Shown piece after piece: positions 55,398-64,000 of a stretch of DNA of 64,000 bases. The notes below the pieces were generated by a model. The model did no database searches. It was not told the origin of the DNA and worked only from the letters and a program-made list of their open reading frames with translations. The stretch lies in assembly GCA_963732875.1 (NCBI GenBank), contig CAVTBD010000002.1, positions 1,364,001-1,428,000 of the forward strand. Direction: 5' to 3'. The first letter of the stretch is position 1; the number at the start of each line of letters is the position of its first letter. This DNA comes from WHSO01 sp963732875. Lineage in GTDB: Bacteria; Pseudomonadota; Alphaproteobacteria; SMXQ01. A program made the translations under genes and the position numbers.

Positions 55398-56768
55398 ATG
55401 GCCCAGATTCCGAACCGACCCGCGAGCCCCCCTACCGATGCCCGCCCATACCCGCCGCTCGAATTTTGCGAAATGCCTGTGGCAGCACTCCACCCCGATC
55501 CGCGCAATCCGCGCAAGCATCCGCGTTGGCAGATTCGCAAGATCAAATCTGCCATCGAGCACCTCGGATTCCGCGACCCGCTCACCATAGACGAGAACAA
55601 CACCGTACTGGGCGGCAATGGTCGTCTTGCCGCCGCGAAGGCACTCGGGATGGAGACGGTGCCGGTGATCCGGCTGCTCGGCATGAGCGAGGCCGAAAAG
55701 CGCGCCTACGTGCTCGCGACCAACCGCCTCGCGGAACTGGGCGGCTGGAACAATGACATGTTGGCAACCGAAATCGCCTACATCGAAGAACTCGACATCA
55801 ACCTCGACTTGGAAGTGACCGGCTTCGAGATCGCCGAGATCGATCAACTCGTCCTTGATGCCACCGCACCGGCTCCGGACAAAATCGATCAGGTGCCCGC
55901 GATCGACCGGACCCACCCCGCGGTGACGCAGCCGGGCGATCTCTGGATCTGCGGGGAACACAGGATCCTTTGCGGCGATTCCACCCAGAAGGCGAGCTTC
56001 GAGCGCCTCATGGCCCGCGCTCTGGCCCGCATGGGATTCGTTGACCCGCCGTACAACCTTCGGATTAGGCACAATGTCTCCGGGCTTGGTTATCGCGTCC
56101 ACGACGAGTTCGCCATGGGCTCGGGCGAGTTCAGCCGCGAACAGCACATCGAGTTCCTTAAAAAGTCGCTGGGCTATCAGGCCGCCGCCAGTGTCGACGG
56201 CGCCCTGCATTTCGTCTGCTCTGACTGGCGTCACATGGGCGAAAACCTCGCGGCGGGGGAAGAGGTCTTCTCCGAGCTCAAAAACCTGTGCATCTGGAAC
56301 AAGACCAATGCCGGCATGGGCTCGATGTATCGCTCCCAGCACGAGCTCGTATTCGTATGGAAGAATGGTCGCGCCTCGCACATCAACAATATCCAGCTTG
56401 GCAAGCACGGCAGAACGCGATCGAACATTTGGCTCTATCCCGGAGCAACAGCACTTCACAAAGACCGCGACAGCGACCTCGCGGCCCATCCGACGGTGAA
56501 ACCGGTTGGCATGGTTGCGGACGCCATCCTCGACTGCACTAAGCGTCACGACGTTGTACTCGACAGCTTTGCCGGCAGCGCCACCACGCTGCTGGCCGCC
56601 CACCGAACCGGCCGGCGTGGCTACGGCATCGAGCTCGACCCGTGGTACGTCGACATCGCGCTCGGCCGGCTATCGGCCCTGACGGGCTTGACGGCAATTC
56701 ATGCTGAAACCGGTCGGACCTTTGCAGATATGGCCCGCGATCGCCTGGGCTCCGGCTCACAGGACTGA
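55398..56768 (+). CDS. ParB-like nuclease/N-terminal domain fused to DNA (N4/N6) methyltransferase
   Basis: 456 residues. The N-terminal domain (about 20-120) is ParB/Srx-like: VAALHPDPRNPRKHPRWQI and LTIDENNTVLGGNGRLAAAK. The methyltransferase follows with DPPYNL at about residue 214 and the SAM-binding DSFAGSATTLLAAHRTGR at about residue 389, that is catalytic motif before SAM motif, the beta-group order that also includes CcrM. Related ParB-methylase fusions accompany terminase genes in many prophages. No restriction enzyme is encoded nearby, so it is an orphan methylase. It is the first gene after the inverted-repeat array and co-directed with the DUF5681 and terminase genes. Confidence 0.9.
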   Translation: MAQIPNRPASPPTDARPYPPLEFCEMPVAALHPDPRNPRKHPRWQIRKIKSAIEHLGFRDPLTIDENNTVLGGNGRLAAAKALGMETVPVIRLLGMSEAEKRAYVLATNRLAELGGWNNDMLATEIAYIEELDINLDLEVTGFEIAEIDQLVLDATAPAPDKIDQVPAIDRTHPAVTQPGDLWICGEHRILCGDSTQKASFERLMARALARMGFVDPPYNLRIRHNVSGLGYRVHDEFAMGSGEFSREQHIEFLKKSLGYQAAASVDGALHFVCSDWRHMGENLAAGEEVFSELKNLCIWNKTNAGMGSMYRSQHELVFVWKNGRASHINNIQLGKHGRTRSNIWLYPGATALHKDRDSDLAAHPTVKPVGMVADAILDCTKRHDVVLDSFAGSATTLLAAHRTGRRGYGIELDPWYVDIALGRLSALTGLTAIHAETGRTFADMARDRLGSGSQD

Positions 56769-56800
56769 AATCTCTGAGGGGATAAACGCAGGAGCACAAC

Positions 56801-57298
56801 ATGGAAGGCAGACGCGCAAGCATAAAGTCCACGCAGGGCAGCGATAACGATCGGCTGGCCCCGCGCACGCCCAAGGTCAAAGCGGCCAAGCGGAAACAGG
56901 CCCGGACCAAGGGTGACTACGTGGTGGGATACGGTAAGCCTCCGAAGGAACACCAGTTCAAGCCGAAGCAGTCCGGCAACCTGAGCGGCAAGCGTAAGGG
57001 GACCAAGAACTTTCGCACCCGGCTGCGCGAAGCCCTCGAGAAATCGCTCGATGTGGTCGAGAACGGCGAGCGTAAAAGCGTCAGCAAATACGATCTCGCC
57101 ATCAGCCAGGCCGTGAACCAGGCCTGCACCGGGAACTATAAGTTCGCTGTCCTGATCCTCTCCATGGCCCGGGAGCTGGATCAGCTCGACGATCACAGCG
57201 ATGACGCAGCGCTCAACGGCTTCGAAGAGGAGCTCCTCGATCTGTTCGCAGAACGCCGGCTCACGCGGCGATCGCGCAAGGGAGGACAGAGCCAATGA
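56801..57298 (+). CDS. DUF5681 domain protein
   Basis: 165 residues. The diagnostic block VGYGKPPKEHQFKPKQSGNL followed by SGKRKGTKNFRTRLREAL lies at about residues 46-85. It is a basic, glycine-rich segment that commonly precedes phage terminase large subunits. The first 45 residues are very basic and probably disordered. By position it may be the small-terminase or DNA-recognition partner; that is inference. It starts 32 bases after the methyltransferase gene and overlaps the terminase start by 4 bases. Confidence 0.82.
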   Translation: MEGRRASIKSTQGSDNDRLAPRTPKVKAAKRKQARTKGDYVVGYGKPPKEHQFKPKQSGNLSGKRKGTKNFRTRLREALEKSLDVVENGERKSVSKYDLAISQAVNQACTGNYKFAVLILSMARELDQLDDHSDDAALNGFEEELLDLFAERRLTRRSRKGGQSQ

Positions 57299-58728
57299 CA
57301 GATCGGGAAATTCTCGCCTACGCGCTCCGCACCAATTTCGATCTCTACCTCCGAGCCGTCTTCAGGACGCTCTACCCCTCCGACACGTATGTCCATAACT
57401 GGCACATTGATGCGATCATCCATGAGCTCGGAGAAGTCGAGGCGGGCCGACAACGCCGCCTAATCATCAATATCTGTCCCCGCTCGCTCAAATCAACGAT
57501 CGTCTCGGTCGCCTTCAGCGCCTGGCGCCTTGGCCAAGATCCGAGCCACCGTCTCTTGTGTGTGAGCTATTCGGACGATCTCGCGCGGCACCTATCCCGG
57601 CAGACCCGCATCATCATGGAATCCGACTGGTATCAGCGCGCATTCCCACTGACGAGGATTAACAAGAGCACCGAGCTCGAAATCACAACGACATCCGGGG
57701 GAAGCCGTTATGCCGCCTCGATCCTGGGCCCGACGCTCGGGCGCGGCGGCAACACCATCATTCTCGACGATCCCATGAGCCCCGAGCAGGCCCGCTCGGA
57801 CAACGAACGCGCCAAAATCCTGACGCGGTTCGCCGAGAAGGTGTACAGCCGCATGGACCGCAAAGAGTTAAGCGCGCTCATCACGGTCATGCAGCGCCTG
57901 CACGAATTTGACCTGACAGGATTGTTGCTCGAAAAGGGCGGGTATCGTCACCTTTGCCTACCGGCCATCTGCCCCGCGGACCAGAGGGTAAAGATTGGGC
58001 CGGACCGGTATCATGACTGGCATAAGGGCGAAGCCTTACATCCCAATTTCGAATCCCTCAGGAGCCTGGAAGAGACGCGAAAGGAGGTGGGCGAGCAGGA
58101 TTTCGCAACCCAGTACTTGCAGGCCCCCCGCCCGCGTGAAGGAAACCTGTTCAAGTCCGAGCACCTGCGTTTCGAGAGCTACGAAAGGATTAAAGAGACA
58201 CCGGAGTTCATTCTGCAGAGCTGGGATACGGCCAGCAAGGCGGGCGATAACAACGACTACAGCGTCTGCACTACCATCTATGCGCTCCACAACAAATACT
58301 ACATTGCAGACGTTTTGCGCGGACGCTGGACCTTTCCCGAGCTGGTTAAATTGGTGCGAAAACAAGCCAACGCCCATCGCGCCGACGTCGTCTTGATCGA
58401 AGATGCGGGAAGTGGAATAGGTCTCATTCAGGAGCTCGGCGAGAACAGCCGGTACAGCGTCCTTGCTGTGCCTCCCCAAAAAAGCAAGTGGCACCGGGCA
58501 GAGCGCCAAACTCCAATCTTTGCGGGTGGTCGCGTCATCATGCCCGACGACCAGCCGTGGGTGGAGCCGCTGATTCACGAACTTCTCACCTTTCCCAAAG
58601 CTAAGCACGACGATCAAGTCGATAGCTTGATTCAAGGCCTTGCATATTTGAAAGAAAACTATCTGACGCGCGAGTCGCTGCGGATTATGCCCGGCGTTGT
58701 TTGGGGTGGAAGCGGTTTCATCGATTAA
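57295..58728 (+). CDS. Phage terminase large subunit
   Basis: 477 residues. The ATPase half has a deviant Walker A (NICPRSLKSTIVS, residues about 62-74) and Walker B (NTIILDDPMS, about 153-162). The RNase H-like nuclease half has its acidic residues in FILQSWDTASKAGDNNDYSV (about 307-326), VVLIEDAGSG and KHDDQVDSLI (about 438-447). All catalytic positions appear intact, so it could still cut and pump DNA. No portal, capsid, protease or tail gene follows, which is odd for a phage. It overlaps the DUF5681 gene (ATGA). Confidence 0.93.
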   Translation: MTDREILAYALRTNFDLYLRAVFRTLYPSDTYVHNWHIDAIIHELGEVEAGRQRRLIINICPRSLKSTIVSVAFSAWRLGQDPSHRLLCVSYSDDLARHLSRQTRIIMESDWYQRAFPLTRINKSTELEITTTSGGSRYAASILGPTLGRGGNTIILDDPMSPEQARSDNERAKILTRFAEKVYSRMDRKELSALITVMQRLHEFDLTGLLLEKGGYRHLCLPAICPADQRVKIGPDRYHDWHKGEALHPNFESLRSLEETRKEVGEQDFATQYLQAPRPREGNLFKSEHLRFESYERIKETPEFILQSWDTASKAGDNNDYSVCTTIYALHNKYYIADVLRGRWTFPELVKLVRKQANAHRADVVLIEDAGSGIGLIQELGENSRYSVLAVPPQKSKWHRAERQTPIFAGGRVIMPDDQPWVEPLIHELLTFPKAKHDDQVDSLIQGLAYLKENYLTRESLRIMPGVVWGGSGFID

Positions 58729-58920
58729 CGATACGATCGGTTTTAGTTGTTCGGCCATTCGCCGCTGTGACCTCGGTGCCCATTCGCGTTGTCCTCCCAC
58801 ACGGAGTTTTCGAACCAATCCAAAGCGGCTGTTGGGCAGGCCTAACGCTTCGTATGGCTCATGTTAATCACACTGCGCCCGACCTGGTTATTTATGACGA
58901 AGCATCTTTTGCTCATGGCG

Positions 58921-59256
58921 CTATTGATGAGTGGTCTCGCTTGTATGGTACGCACCGCAGTCCGCCCTTAGTGATTCCGCGAGCAGATAGGTCAGGACAG
59001 CGCCGCGGTCCTCCGGATCAAGATCCTCGCGCAACCGTCCACAGAGGGCTGCAAATTTCAGGTCGACGTCGGCTTCGATCTCGGCCGGAGCCTGAGCCAG
59101 CAGCGTCATTACTCGGAACGCCTCGTCGAGGCGGTCTGCTATTTCCTCATCGGATCCGGGCTGGTTGGCGGCCCGCAAACAGCTGGTCAACCTGGCATAG
59201 AGCCGGGCAACCAATGTTCCGGTAGTATTTGACGTCCCTGCCATGCCTGCATTCAT
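58921..59256 (-). CDS. Hypothetical protein beside the terminase cassette
   Basis: 111 residues from the ATG at 59256 (MNAGMAGTSNTTGTLVARLY), with AAGGA upstream. The helical, acidic sequence (DEEIADRLDEAFRVMTLLAQ, DLKFAALCGRLREDLDPEDR) has no signal peptide. It is oriented against the cassette genes on both sides. Function unknown. The 190 bases between it and the terminase gene contain no supported gene. Confidence 0.5.
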   Translation of the reverse strand: MNAGMAGTSNTTGTLVARLYARLTSCLRAANQPGSDEEIADRLDEAFRVMTLLAQAPAEIEADVDLKFAALCGRLREDLDPEDRGAVLTYLLAESLRADCGAYHTSETTHQ

Positions 59257-59399
59257 TGCTTCCTTCACGGCGCCCATCAAGTCGGTTCCGGATGCCACCA
59301 CGAGAGCTGCCGGCGGCGTGCACAACCCGGTGCACATCTCGCCGAATTGCCGACGCCACCAGGGGATAGCCGGCGACTATGGACGGGGTGTCATGGGAG

Positions 59400-59452
59400 T
59401 GTCGGGGACAGAAGCGGGCGCTCAGGCCGGAACGGGCCTCTTATCCCCGACA
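59400..59452. repeat. Inverted repeat upstream of the Gp157 gene
   Basis: TGTCGGGGA (59400-59408) and TCCCCGACA (59444-59452) are perfect complements enclosing a smaller GGCC...GGCC palindrome. It lies in the 323-base divergent gap that should hold the promoter of the Gp157-Rad52 operon, so an operator or leader structure is plausible. Confidence 0.45.
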
Positions 59453-59579
59453 TGTCCGTCATTTCCGGCCACTACAACAGCCAGGATAAGCTTGTTTTCT
59501 GTAGTGTTCTGTTGCGTTGACTTCCCCCGCAAAGGAAGCGGTGCTGTGGGTCCAACCACCACCGTTTCAGGGGAATCCG

Positions 59580-60089
59580 ATGACCACCAATCCCGCCCTC
59601 GAGCGCGAGCTCGTAACCCATAACTATCTCCGTGACCGGCTCCGGGCCGAGTTCCCGGAGGCCGACGACGAGACCCTGCAGGATACCCTGGAGGGGCTGA
59701 CCAACCTCCAGGACCAGCTGGCCGAGCTGGTGCGCTCGGCGCTCGACGACGAGGCCCTGGTCGAGGCCCTGCGGCGGCGTACCGCCGATATGAGGGATCG
59801 GGCCGCCCGCCTGGCACATCGTGCCGAGGTCAAGCGGGAGATCGTTGGTGAGACCATGGACCGGGCCGGCATCCCGCGCATGGTGCACCCCGATCTCACC
59901 GTTACCCTCCGCCCCTCCCAGCCCGGTTTGCTGGTAACCGACGAGGCTGCCATCCCTGAGCCCTACTGGCGGCCCCAGCCGGCCAGGCTCGATCGCCAGG
60001 CGCTGCTGCAGGCAATCAAGGGCGGGACCAGCGTCGCGGGCGCGGCGTTGCGCAACGGCCCCGCCACCATCGCCGTGAGGACCAAATGA
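59580..60089 (+). CDS. Siphovirus Gp157 family protein
   Basis: 169 residues; the ATG at 59580 has CAGGGGAA upstream. A helical N-terminal half (DETLQDTLEGLTNLQDQLAE, ALRRRTADMRDRAARLAHRA) is followed by EIVGETMDRAGIPRMVHPDL then TVTLRPSQPGLLV, the Gp157 pattern. These proteins occur in phage recombination operons, and one member is reported to confer phage resistance in Streptococcus. It overlaps the Rad52-like gene (ATGATGA), so the two are co-translated. Confidence 0.82.
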   Translation: MTTNPALERELVTHNYLRDRLRAEFPEADDETLQDTLEGLTNLQDQLAELVRSALDDEALVEALRRRTADMRDRAARLAHRAEVKREIVGETMDRAGIPRMVHPDLTVTLRPSQPGLLVTDEAAIPEPYWRPQPARLDRQALLQAIKGGTSVAGAALRNGPATIAVRTK

Positions 60090-61438
60090 TGAGCGGCTTC
60101 GCAGATACCCAGATCAAGGCCCTCAAGGGGAAACTCGACGCTGCCCATGTCTCTACCCGGGAGGTGCAGGGCCGGGAGCTCTCCTTCGTCGAGGGCTGGT
60201 TCACCATTGCCGAGGCCAACCGGATCTTCGGCTTCGACGGCTGGGACCGGGAGACCCTCGAGCTCACCTGCGTCTGGCAGGGCAAGGCCGGTGGCACGCC
60301 CACCTGCAGCTACCTTGCCCGGGTCCGGGTCACGGTCCGGGCTGGAGAGCACCGCGTGGTGCGCGAGGGCTGCGGCTATGGAACGGGTACCGGTGCCACC
60401 CCCGGCGAGGCTCACGAGAAGGCCCTCAAGGAGGCCGAGACCGATGCCATGAAGCGGGCCCTGGTCACCTTCGGCAATCGCTTCGGTCTGGCGCTTTACG
60501 ACCGCGAGCAGCGCGGCGTCTCGAAGCCCAAGGACGCACCGCGCCCGGATGAACAATGGCCGGTGCATTCACCGCAGCGGCGCATGACGGTGTGCAACAC
60601 CGCGCGCGAGGTCTACTCGGAGCTGCGCAAGGAGCTCGCGACCCTGCGCACGGTGCCCGAGGTGCAGGACCTGTGGCGGCTCAACGAGACCACGCTCCGG
60701 ACCATCCGCGAGCGCCACCGCGAGCTGGTTGACCGGGCCGGGGCCCATTACACCGCCGTGTTCGCCCGGCTGTGCCGGGAGCGGGTCCGGGCGCTCGACG
60801 CCGAGCAGGACCGCACAGCCCCTGCCTCCGGCAGTAATGACGGACCTCCTGCCCGGCTTCCGCCGGCCGCTGTCGGCACGTCTCTGGCGGGCGGCGATTC
60901 TCATAACACCGGGGGCAATGATGATGCTCCGCCCTCACCTGCCGGCCACGTCGACAAGAGCCGGCTTGCCATCGCCACGCCGCGCCGCATCCGGGATCGC
61001 GAGCATCTCCGGTTCGTGGCGGCGCAGCCGTGCCTGGTGTGTGGCCGCCTGCCCGCCCATGCCCATCACCTGGCCTTCGTCCAGCCGCGCGCCCGCGGGC
61101 TCAAGACCAGCGACGAGTGGACGGTGCCTCTCTGCGCCCTTCACCACCGCGAGCTCCACGACCGCGGCGACGAGCGCTCCTTCTGGGTCGGCCGTGCCAT
61201 CGATGCCGAAATCGCCGCCCTGGCGCTCTGGAGCCGTTCAAGGGGGACTGACCGGGCTGGTGATAGCGATGACGCCTCGTCGGGGCTCGAGAGACCCTCA
61301 CCGGCCCCCATGGAGGGGGAACCGGCGCCCGGGCACCTGGAGGGCGACGACGAGCAGCCCGATCGCGCCACCGGTGTCGATACCTCGGCCTACGTCATCG
61401 GTCCGCCCGCGCGGCCGAATGACACCAGCATCGTGTAA
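60086..61438 (+). CDS. Rad52/22-type annealase fused to HNH/DUF968-like zinc domain
   Basis: 450 residues. The first 140 carry the Rad52 family core: SFVEGWFTIAEANRIFGFDG, YLARVRVTVRAGEHRVVREG, CGYGTGTGATPGEAHEKALK and EAETDAMKRALVTFGNRFGL. It should bind ssDNA and anneal strands. A coiled, charged linker follows. About residues 300-375 form a second domain with CLVCGRLPAHAHHLAF and WTVPLCALHHRELHDRGD, a CxxC...HxHH...CxLHHxxxH array like HNH/DUF968 putative nucleases. The last 70 residues are disordered. The fusion puts annealing and possible nicking in one chain. Confidence 0.85.
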   Translation: MMSGFADTQIKALKGKLDAAHVSTREVQGRELSFVEGWFTIAEANRIFGFDGWDRETLELTCVWQGKAGGTPTCSYLARVRVTVRAGEHRVVREGCGYGTGTGATPGEAHEKALKEAETDAMKRALVTFGNRFGLALYDREQRGVSKPKDAPRPDEQWPVHSPQRRMTVCNTAREVYSELRKELATLRTVPEVQDLWRLNETTLRTIRERHRELVDRAGAHYTAVFARLCRERVRALDAEQDRTAPASGSNDGPPARLPPAAVGTSLAGGDSHNTGGNDDAPPSPAGHVDKSRLAIATPRRIRDREHLRFVAAQPCLVCGRLPAHAHHLAFVQPRARGLKTSDEWTVPLCALHHRELHDRGDERSFWVGRAIDAEIAALALWSRSRGTDRAGDSDDASSGLERPSPAPMEGEPAPGHLEGDDEQPDRATGVDTSAYVIGPPARPNDTSIV

Positions 61439-61547
61439 TCTGTAGGAATTCGAACCCTCGTCTTCCGCGATTTGCAGGGAACTCCGAGTGCCCGCGGAGC
61501 TGCAAAGCGCTTGTTTCAGGCCGCTGCGTCCCTCACATTAGATCGCC

Positions 61548-62458
<911 letters not shown>

Positions 62459-62468
<10 letters not shown>

Positions 62469-63115
62469 GCGTCGCGGATCTGCGCCGGGCTCTTGTCCAC
62501 GTCATGGGCGAAATGGCGCGGCGCGGCCTCAACACCGGCAATGCCGGCAACGCCAGTGTGCGGTGGGGCAAGGGCTTGCTGGTGACGCCGACCGGCATCA
62601 CACCGGACCGGCTTGCAGTCGGCGACATGGTCGCCCTCAATTTCGCGGGCAAGCCTCTGGGCGGCGCCCGCCCCCGCCGCAAACCATCCTCGGAATGGCG
62701 CTTCCACGCTGCGATCCTGAAGGCACGGCCCGAATTCGGCGCCGTGGTTCACGCCCATCCACCCCATGCCACCGCGCTCGCCTGTCTGGGTAAGGCGATC
62801 CCGGCGTTCCACTACATGGTAGCCGTGGCAGGCGGCGCAGACATCCGCTGCGCGCCTTACGCCACCTTCGGCACTGCGGCACTGTCGCGGAACGCAGTCA
62901 AGGCGCTCGCGGATCGCCGGGCATGCCTGCTCGCTAATCATGGGCTAATCGCCTGCAGTACCGATCTCGATGCCGCACTGGCATTAGCCGAAGAGGTGGA
63001 GAGCCTCGCCCGCCAGTACCTGCTAGCGCTCTCCGCTGGCCAACCTCGCCTGCTACCCACGTCCGAGATGAAACACGTGCTCAGGCGGTTCAAAGGTTAC
63101 GGACAACAAAGTTGA
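62459..63115 (+). CDS. Class II aldolase, probable 5-methylthioribulose/5-deoxyribulose 1-phosphate aldolase
   Basis: 218 residues. The aldolase/adducin fold shows GLNTGNAGNASVRWGKGLLV, TPTGITPDRL, the Glu in SSEWRFHAAIL, the zinc histidines in GAVVHAHPPHATAL and LLANHGLIACS. Co-translation with mtnP suggests it acts after an isomerase (MtnA, not in the window) to give dihydroxyacetone phosphate and a methylthio- or simple aldehyde. L-fuculose 1-phosphate aldolase is the main alternative by sequence. Confidence 0.86.
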
Positions 63116-63155
63116 CCGAGAGGGATACGGCTGCCCGGCTTTGGTAAGCGCTGAC

Positions 63156-63275
63156 CATGCCCGAACATGCGGAACGCCCAGCCGTCATGAGTGCGGTCCG
63201 TGACGAAGTCATAGGACCAGACATGCCCGGGCCGTTCAGCCCGCAAGCTCGCCGCACCAGCGCTGTGAAGGCCCC
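63156..63275 (-). pseudogene. IS3-family transposase scrap
   Basis: Read on the minus strand the sequence gives GPGHVWSYDFVTDRTHDGWA then FRMFG, which is the start of the integrase core of IS3 OrfB proteins (WSYDFV with the first catalytic Asp). Homology ends within about 40 codons in both directions. Confidence 0.65.
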
Positions 63276-63461
63276 GATGAAGTATTGTGACGCCGATGGA
63301 AATACATGGAGCGGCCGTGGGCGCGCGCCTAATTGGCTAGTGGCCGCTGAAAAGGCGCGCCATACGCGCGAAGAATTCCATGTGAAGTCCAAGAGGCGCA
63401 GGAAAAATGCAAAACAAGGATCAGCAACTAACCTGCCGGTCTGTACCGCATCCATAAAAAC

Positions 63462-63495
63462 CCCGTCCTTACCTCGTGCAGGGCGGGGCTTTTCT
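63462..63495 (+). terminator. Intrinsic terminator before toxin-antitoxin pair 3
   Basis: CCCCGTCCT and AGGGCGGGG pair (one G-T) across a 10-nt loop. The stem is followed by CTTTTCTTT on the plus strand and preceded by AAAAA, so it may act in both directions. It insulates the toxin promoter. Confidence 0.6.
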
Positions 63496-63533
63496 TTGGC
63501 CGCTTGGCGGGGGCACGACTACCATCACCGATC

Positions 63534-63574
63534 GTCAACTAATAGTTGACATTAGTAACGTATTGTTTTACATT
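63534..63574 (+). promoter_or_regulatory. Promoter and operator of higBA pair 3
   Basis: A near-consensus promoter: TTGACA (63546-63551), 17-base spacer, TACATT (63569-63574). The perfect palindrome GTCAACTA-A-TAGTTGAC (63534-63550) covers the -35. The -10 ends 5 bases before the toxin ATG at 63580, so the predicted transcript starts on or next to that ATG. Confidence 0.75.
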
Positions 63575-63579
63575 CCGGC

Positions 63580-63855
63580 ATGATCAAGGGCTGTCGGCAC
63601 AAGGGCCTCAAAGAGCTGCACCGAAACGGGCGATCGCGCCGGGTGAGGCAGGATCAGGTCGCCAAGCTGTTGCGCCTCCTGGACGCTTTGAATGCTGCGG
63701 CGGCGCCGGAAAACATGAACGTCCCGGGTTTCGGGTTTCATGGCCTGCAAGGGAAGCCCAAACGCTACGCGGTGAGTATCAATGGCCCGTGGCGCGTCAC
63801 CTTCGGTTGGGATGGCACCGATGCCATCGACGTCGACCTGGAGCAGTATCATTGA
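63580..63855 (+). CDS. higB: HigB/RelE-family toxin
   Basis: 91 residues. The family pattern MIKGCRHKGLKELHRNGRSR, then RLLDALNAAAAPENMNVPGF, HGLQGKPKRYAVSINGPWRV and TFGWDGTDAIDVDLEQYH, is intact, including the basic face and the C-terminal QYH. It should be a ribosome-dependent mRNase. It is followed 16 bases later by higA with its own ribosome site. No ribosome site precedes the toxin ATG, in line with leaderless translation. Confidence 0.92.
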   Translation: MIKGCRHKGLKELHRNGRSRRVRQDQVAKLLRLLDALNAAAAPENMNVPGFGFHGLQGKPKRYAVSINGPWRVTFGWDGTDAIDVDLEQYH

Positions 63856-63871
63856 ACGAGAGGAAACCACG

Positions 63872-64000
63872 ATGAGCACCACCGTTCGCACTCCTACCCA
63901 CCCCGGGGCGGTCCTGCGCGAGGACGTACTCCCGGCCCTCCGTATGCCGATCTCGCAGGTAGCGGCCGAGCTGCGTATTTCCCGTCAGATGCTCCACAAG
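63872..64000 (+). CDS. higA: HigA-family antitoxin (5' part)
   Basis: The first 43 residues are in the window: MSTTVRTPTHPGAVLREDVL then PALRMPISQVAAELRISRQM. This is the HigA start with the first helices of its XRE-type DNA-binding domain; the gene runs off the right edge. GAGAGGAAA is well placed upstream of the ATG. It should repress from the palindrome at 63534. Confidence 0.9.
   Translation, partial: MSTTVRTPTHPGAVLREDVLPALRMPISQVAAELRISRQMLHK

Noticed and set aside
58860..58998. A plus-strand frame beginning MAHVNHTAPDLVIYDEASFA after the terminase gene.
   Set aside because: It soon overlaps the better-supported minus-strand gene, has no ribosome site, and matches nothing I recognise; probably a remnant.

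Overview
The window is high-GC DNA (roughly 65-70 % by eye) with alphaproteobacterial gene content: a CpdR-type receiver, a glcDEF glycolate oxidase set, cytoplasmic sulfite dehydrogenase soeABC, a cyclic beta-1,2-glucan synthase, a TorF-type porin and an MTA-phosphorylase/class II aldolase pair of the DHAP-shunt type. I would place it near Rhodospirillales or a related order. No 16S gene or other decisive marker is present, so the genus cannot be named.

Layout. 0-13.5 kb is core genome: the 3' end of nadA, an FtsH-family protease, a DUF1244 protein, glcD-glcE-glcF, pyruvate kinase, short-form L36, a methyltransferase, a sterol-desaturase-like protein and a sensor histidine kinase. 13.5-23 kb is broken up by dispersed palindromic repeats. 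It holds a DoxX-like protein, a decayed tricarboxylate-binding protein, a HEPN/winged-helix gene pair, two tRNA-Val(GAC) genes enclosing a toxin-antitoxin pair, several secreted orphans, cpdR and an N-formylglutamate amidohydrolase. 23-30 kb is a lytic transglycosylase followed by a tightly overlapping trehalose/glucose operon (otsB, GH15 hydrolase, otsA, glucokinase), then an MFS transporter and a methyltransferase. 31-37.7 kb holds a TorF-like porin, soeABC and an SDR protein.

From about 37.7 to 54 kb the base composition drops and insertion-sequence debris appears (IS66 twice, an IS481-like fragment). The cargo is tenA, a transporter scrap, a transglutaminase-like protein, the 2,854-residue cyclic glucan synthase, a frameshifted higBA pair and an O-antigen-ligase-like protein. 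This looks like an acquired cell-envelope island. From 55 to 61.4 kb is a compact phage-derived cassette with no structural genes: an array of inverted repeats, a ParB-domain DNA methyltransferase, a DUF5681 protein, a terminase large subunit, a Gp157-family protein and a Rad52 annealase fused to an HNH/DUF968-type domain. The window closes with mtnP, its aldolase partner, an IS3-type scrap and the start of a third toxin-antitoxin pair.

Two patterns run across the window. First, seven reading-frame breaks (in an ftsH-like gene, glcF, a histidine kinase, the binding protein three times, and higB) can each be repaired by removing one base from a homopolymer run. That looks more like sequence error than biology for the essential-type genes. 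Second, all three RelE/HigB toxin genes have a sigma-70-like promoter with a palindromic operator placed so close to the start codon that the mRNA should be leaderless or nearly so.
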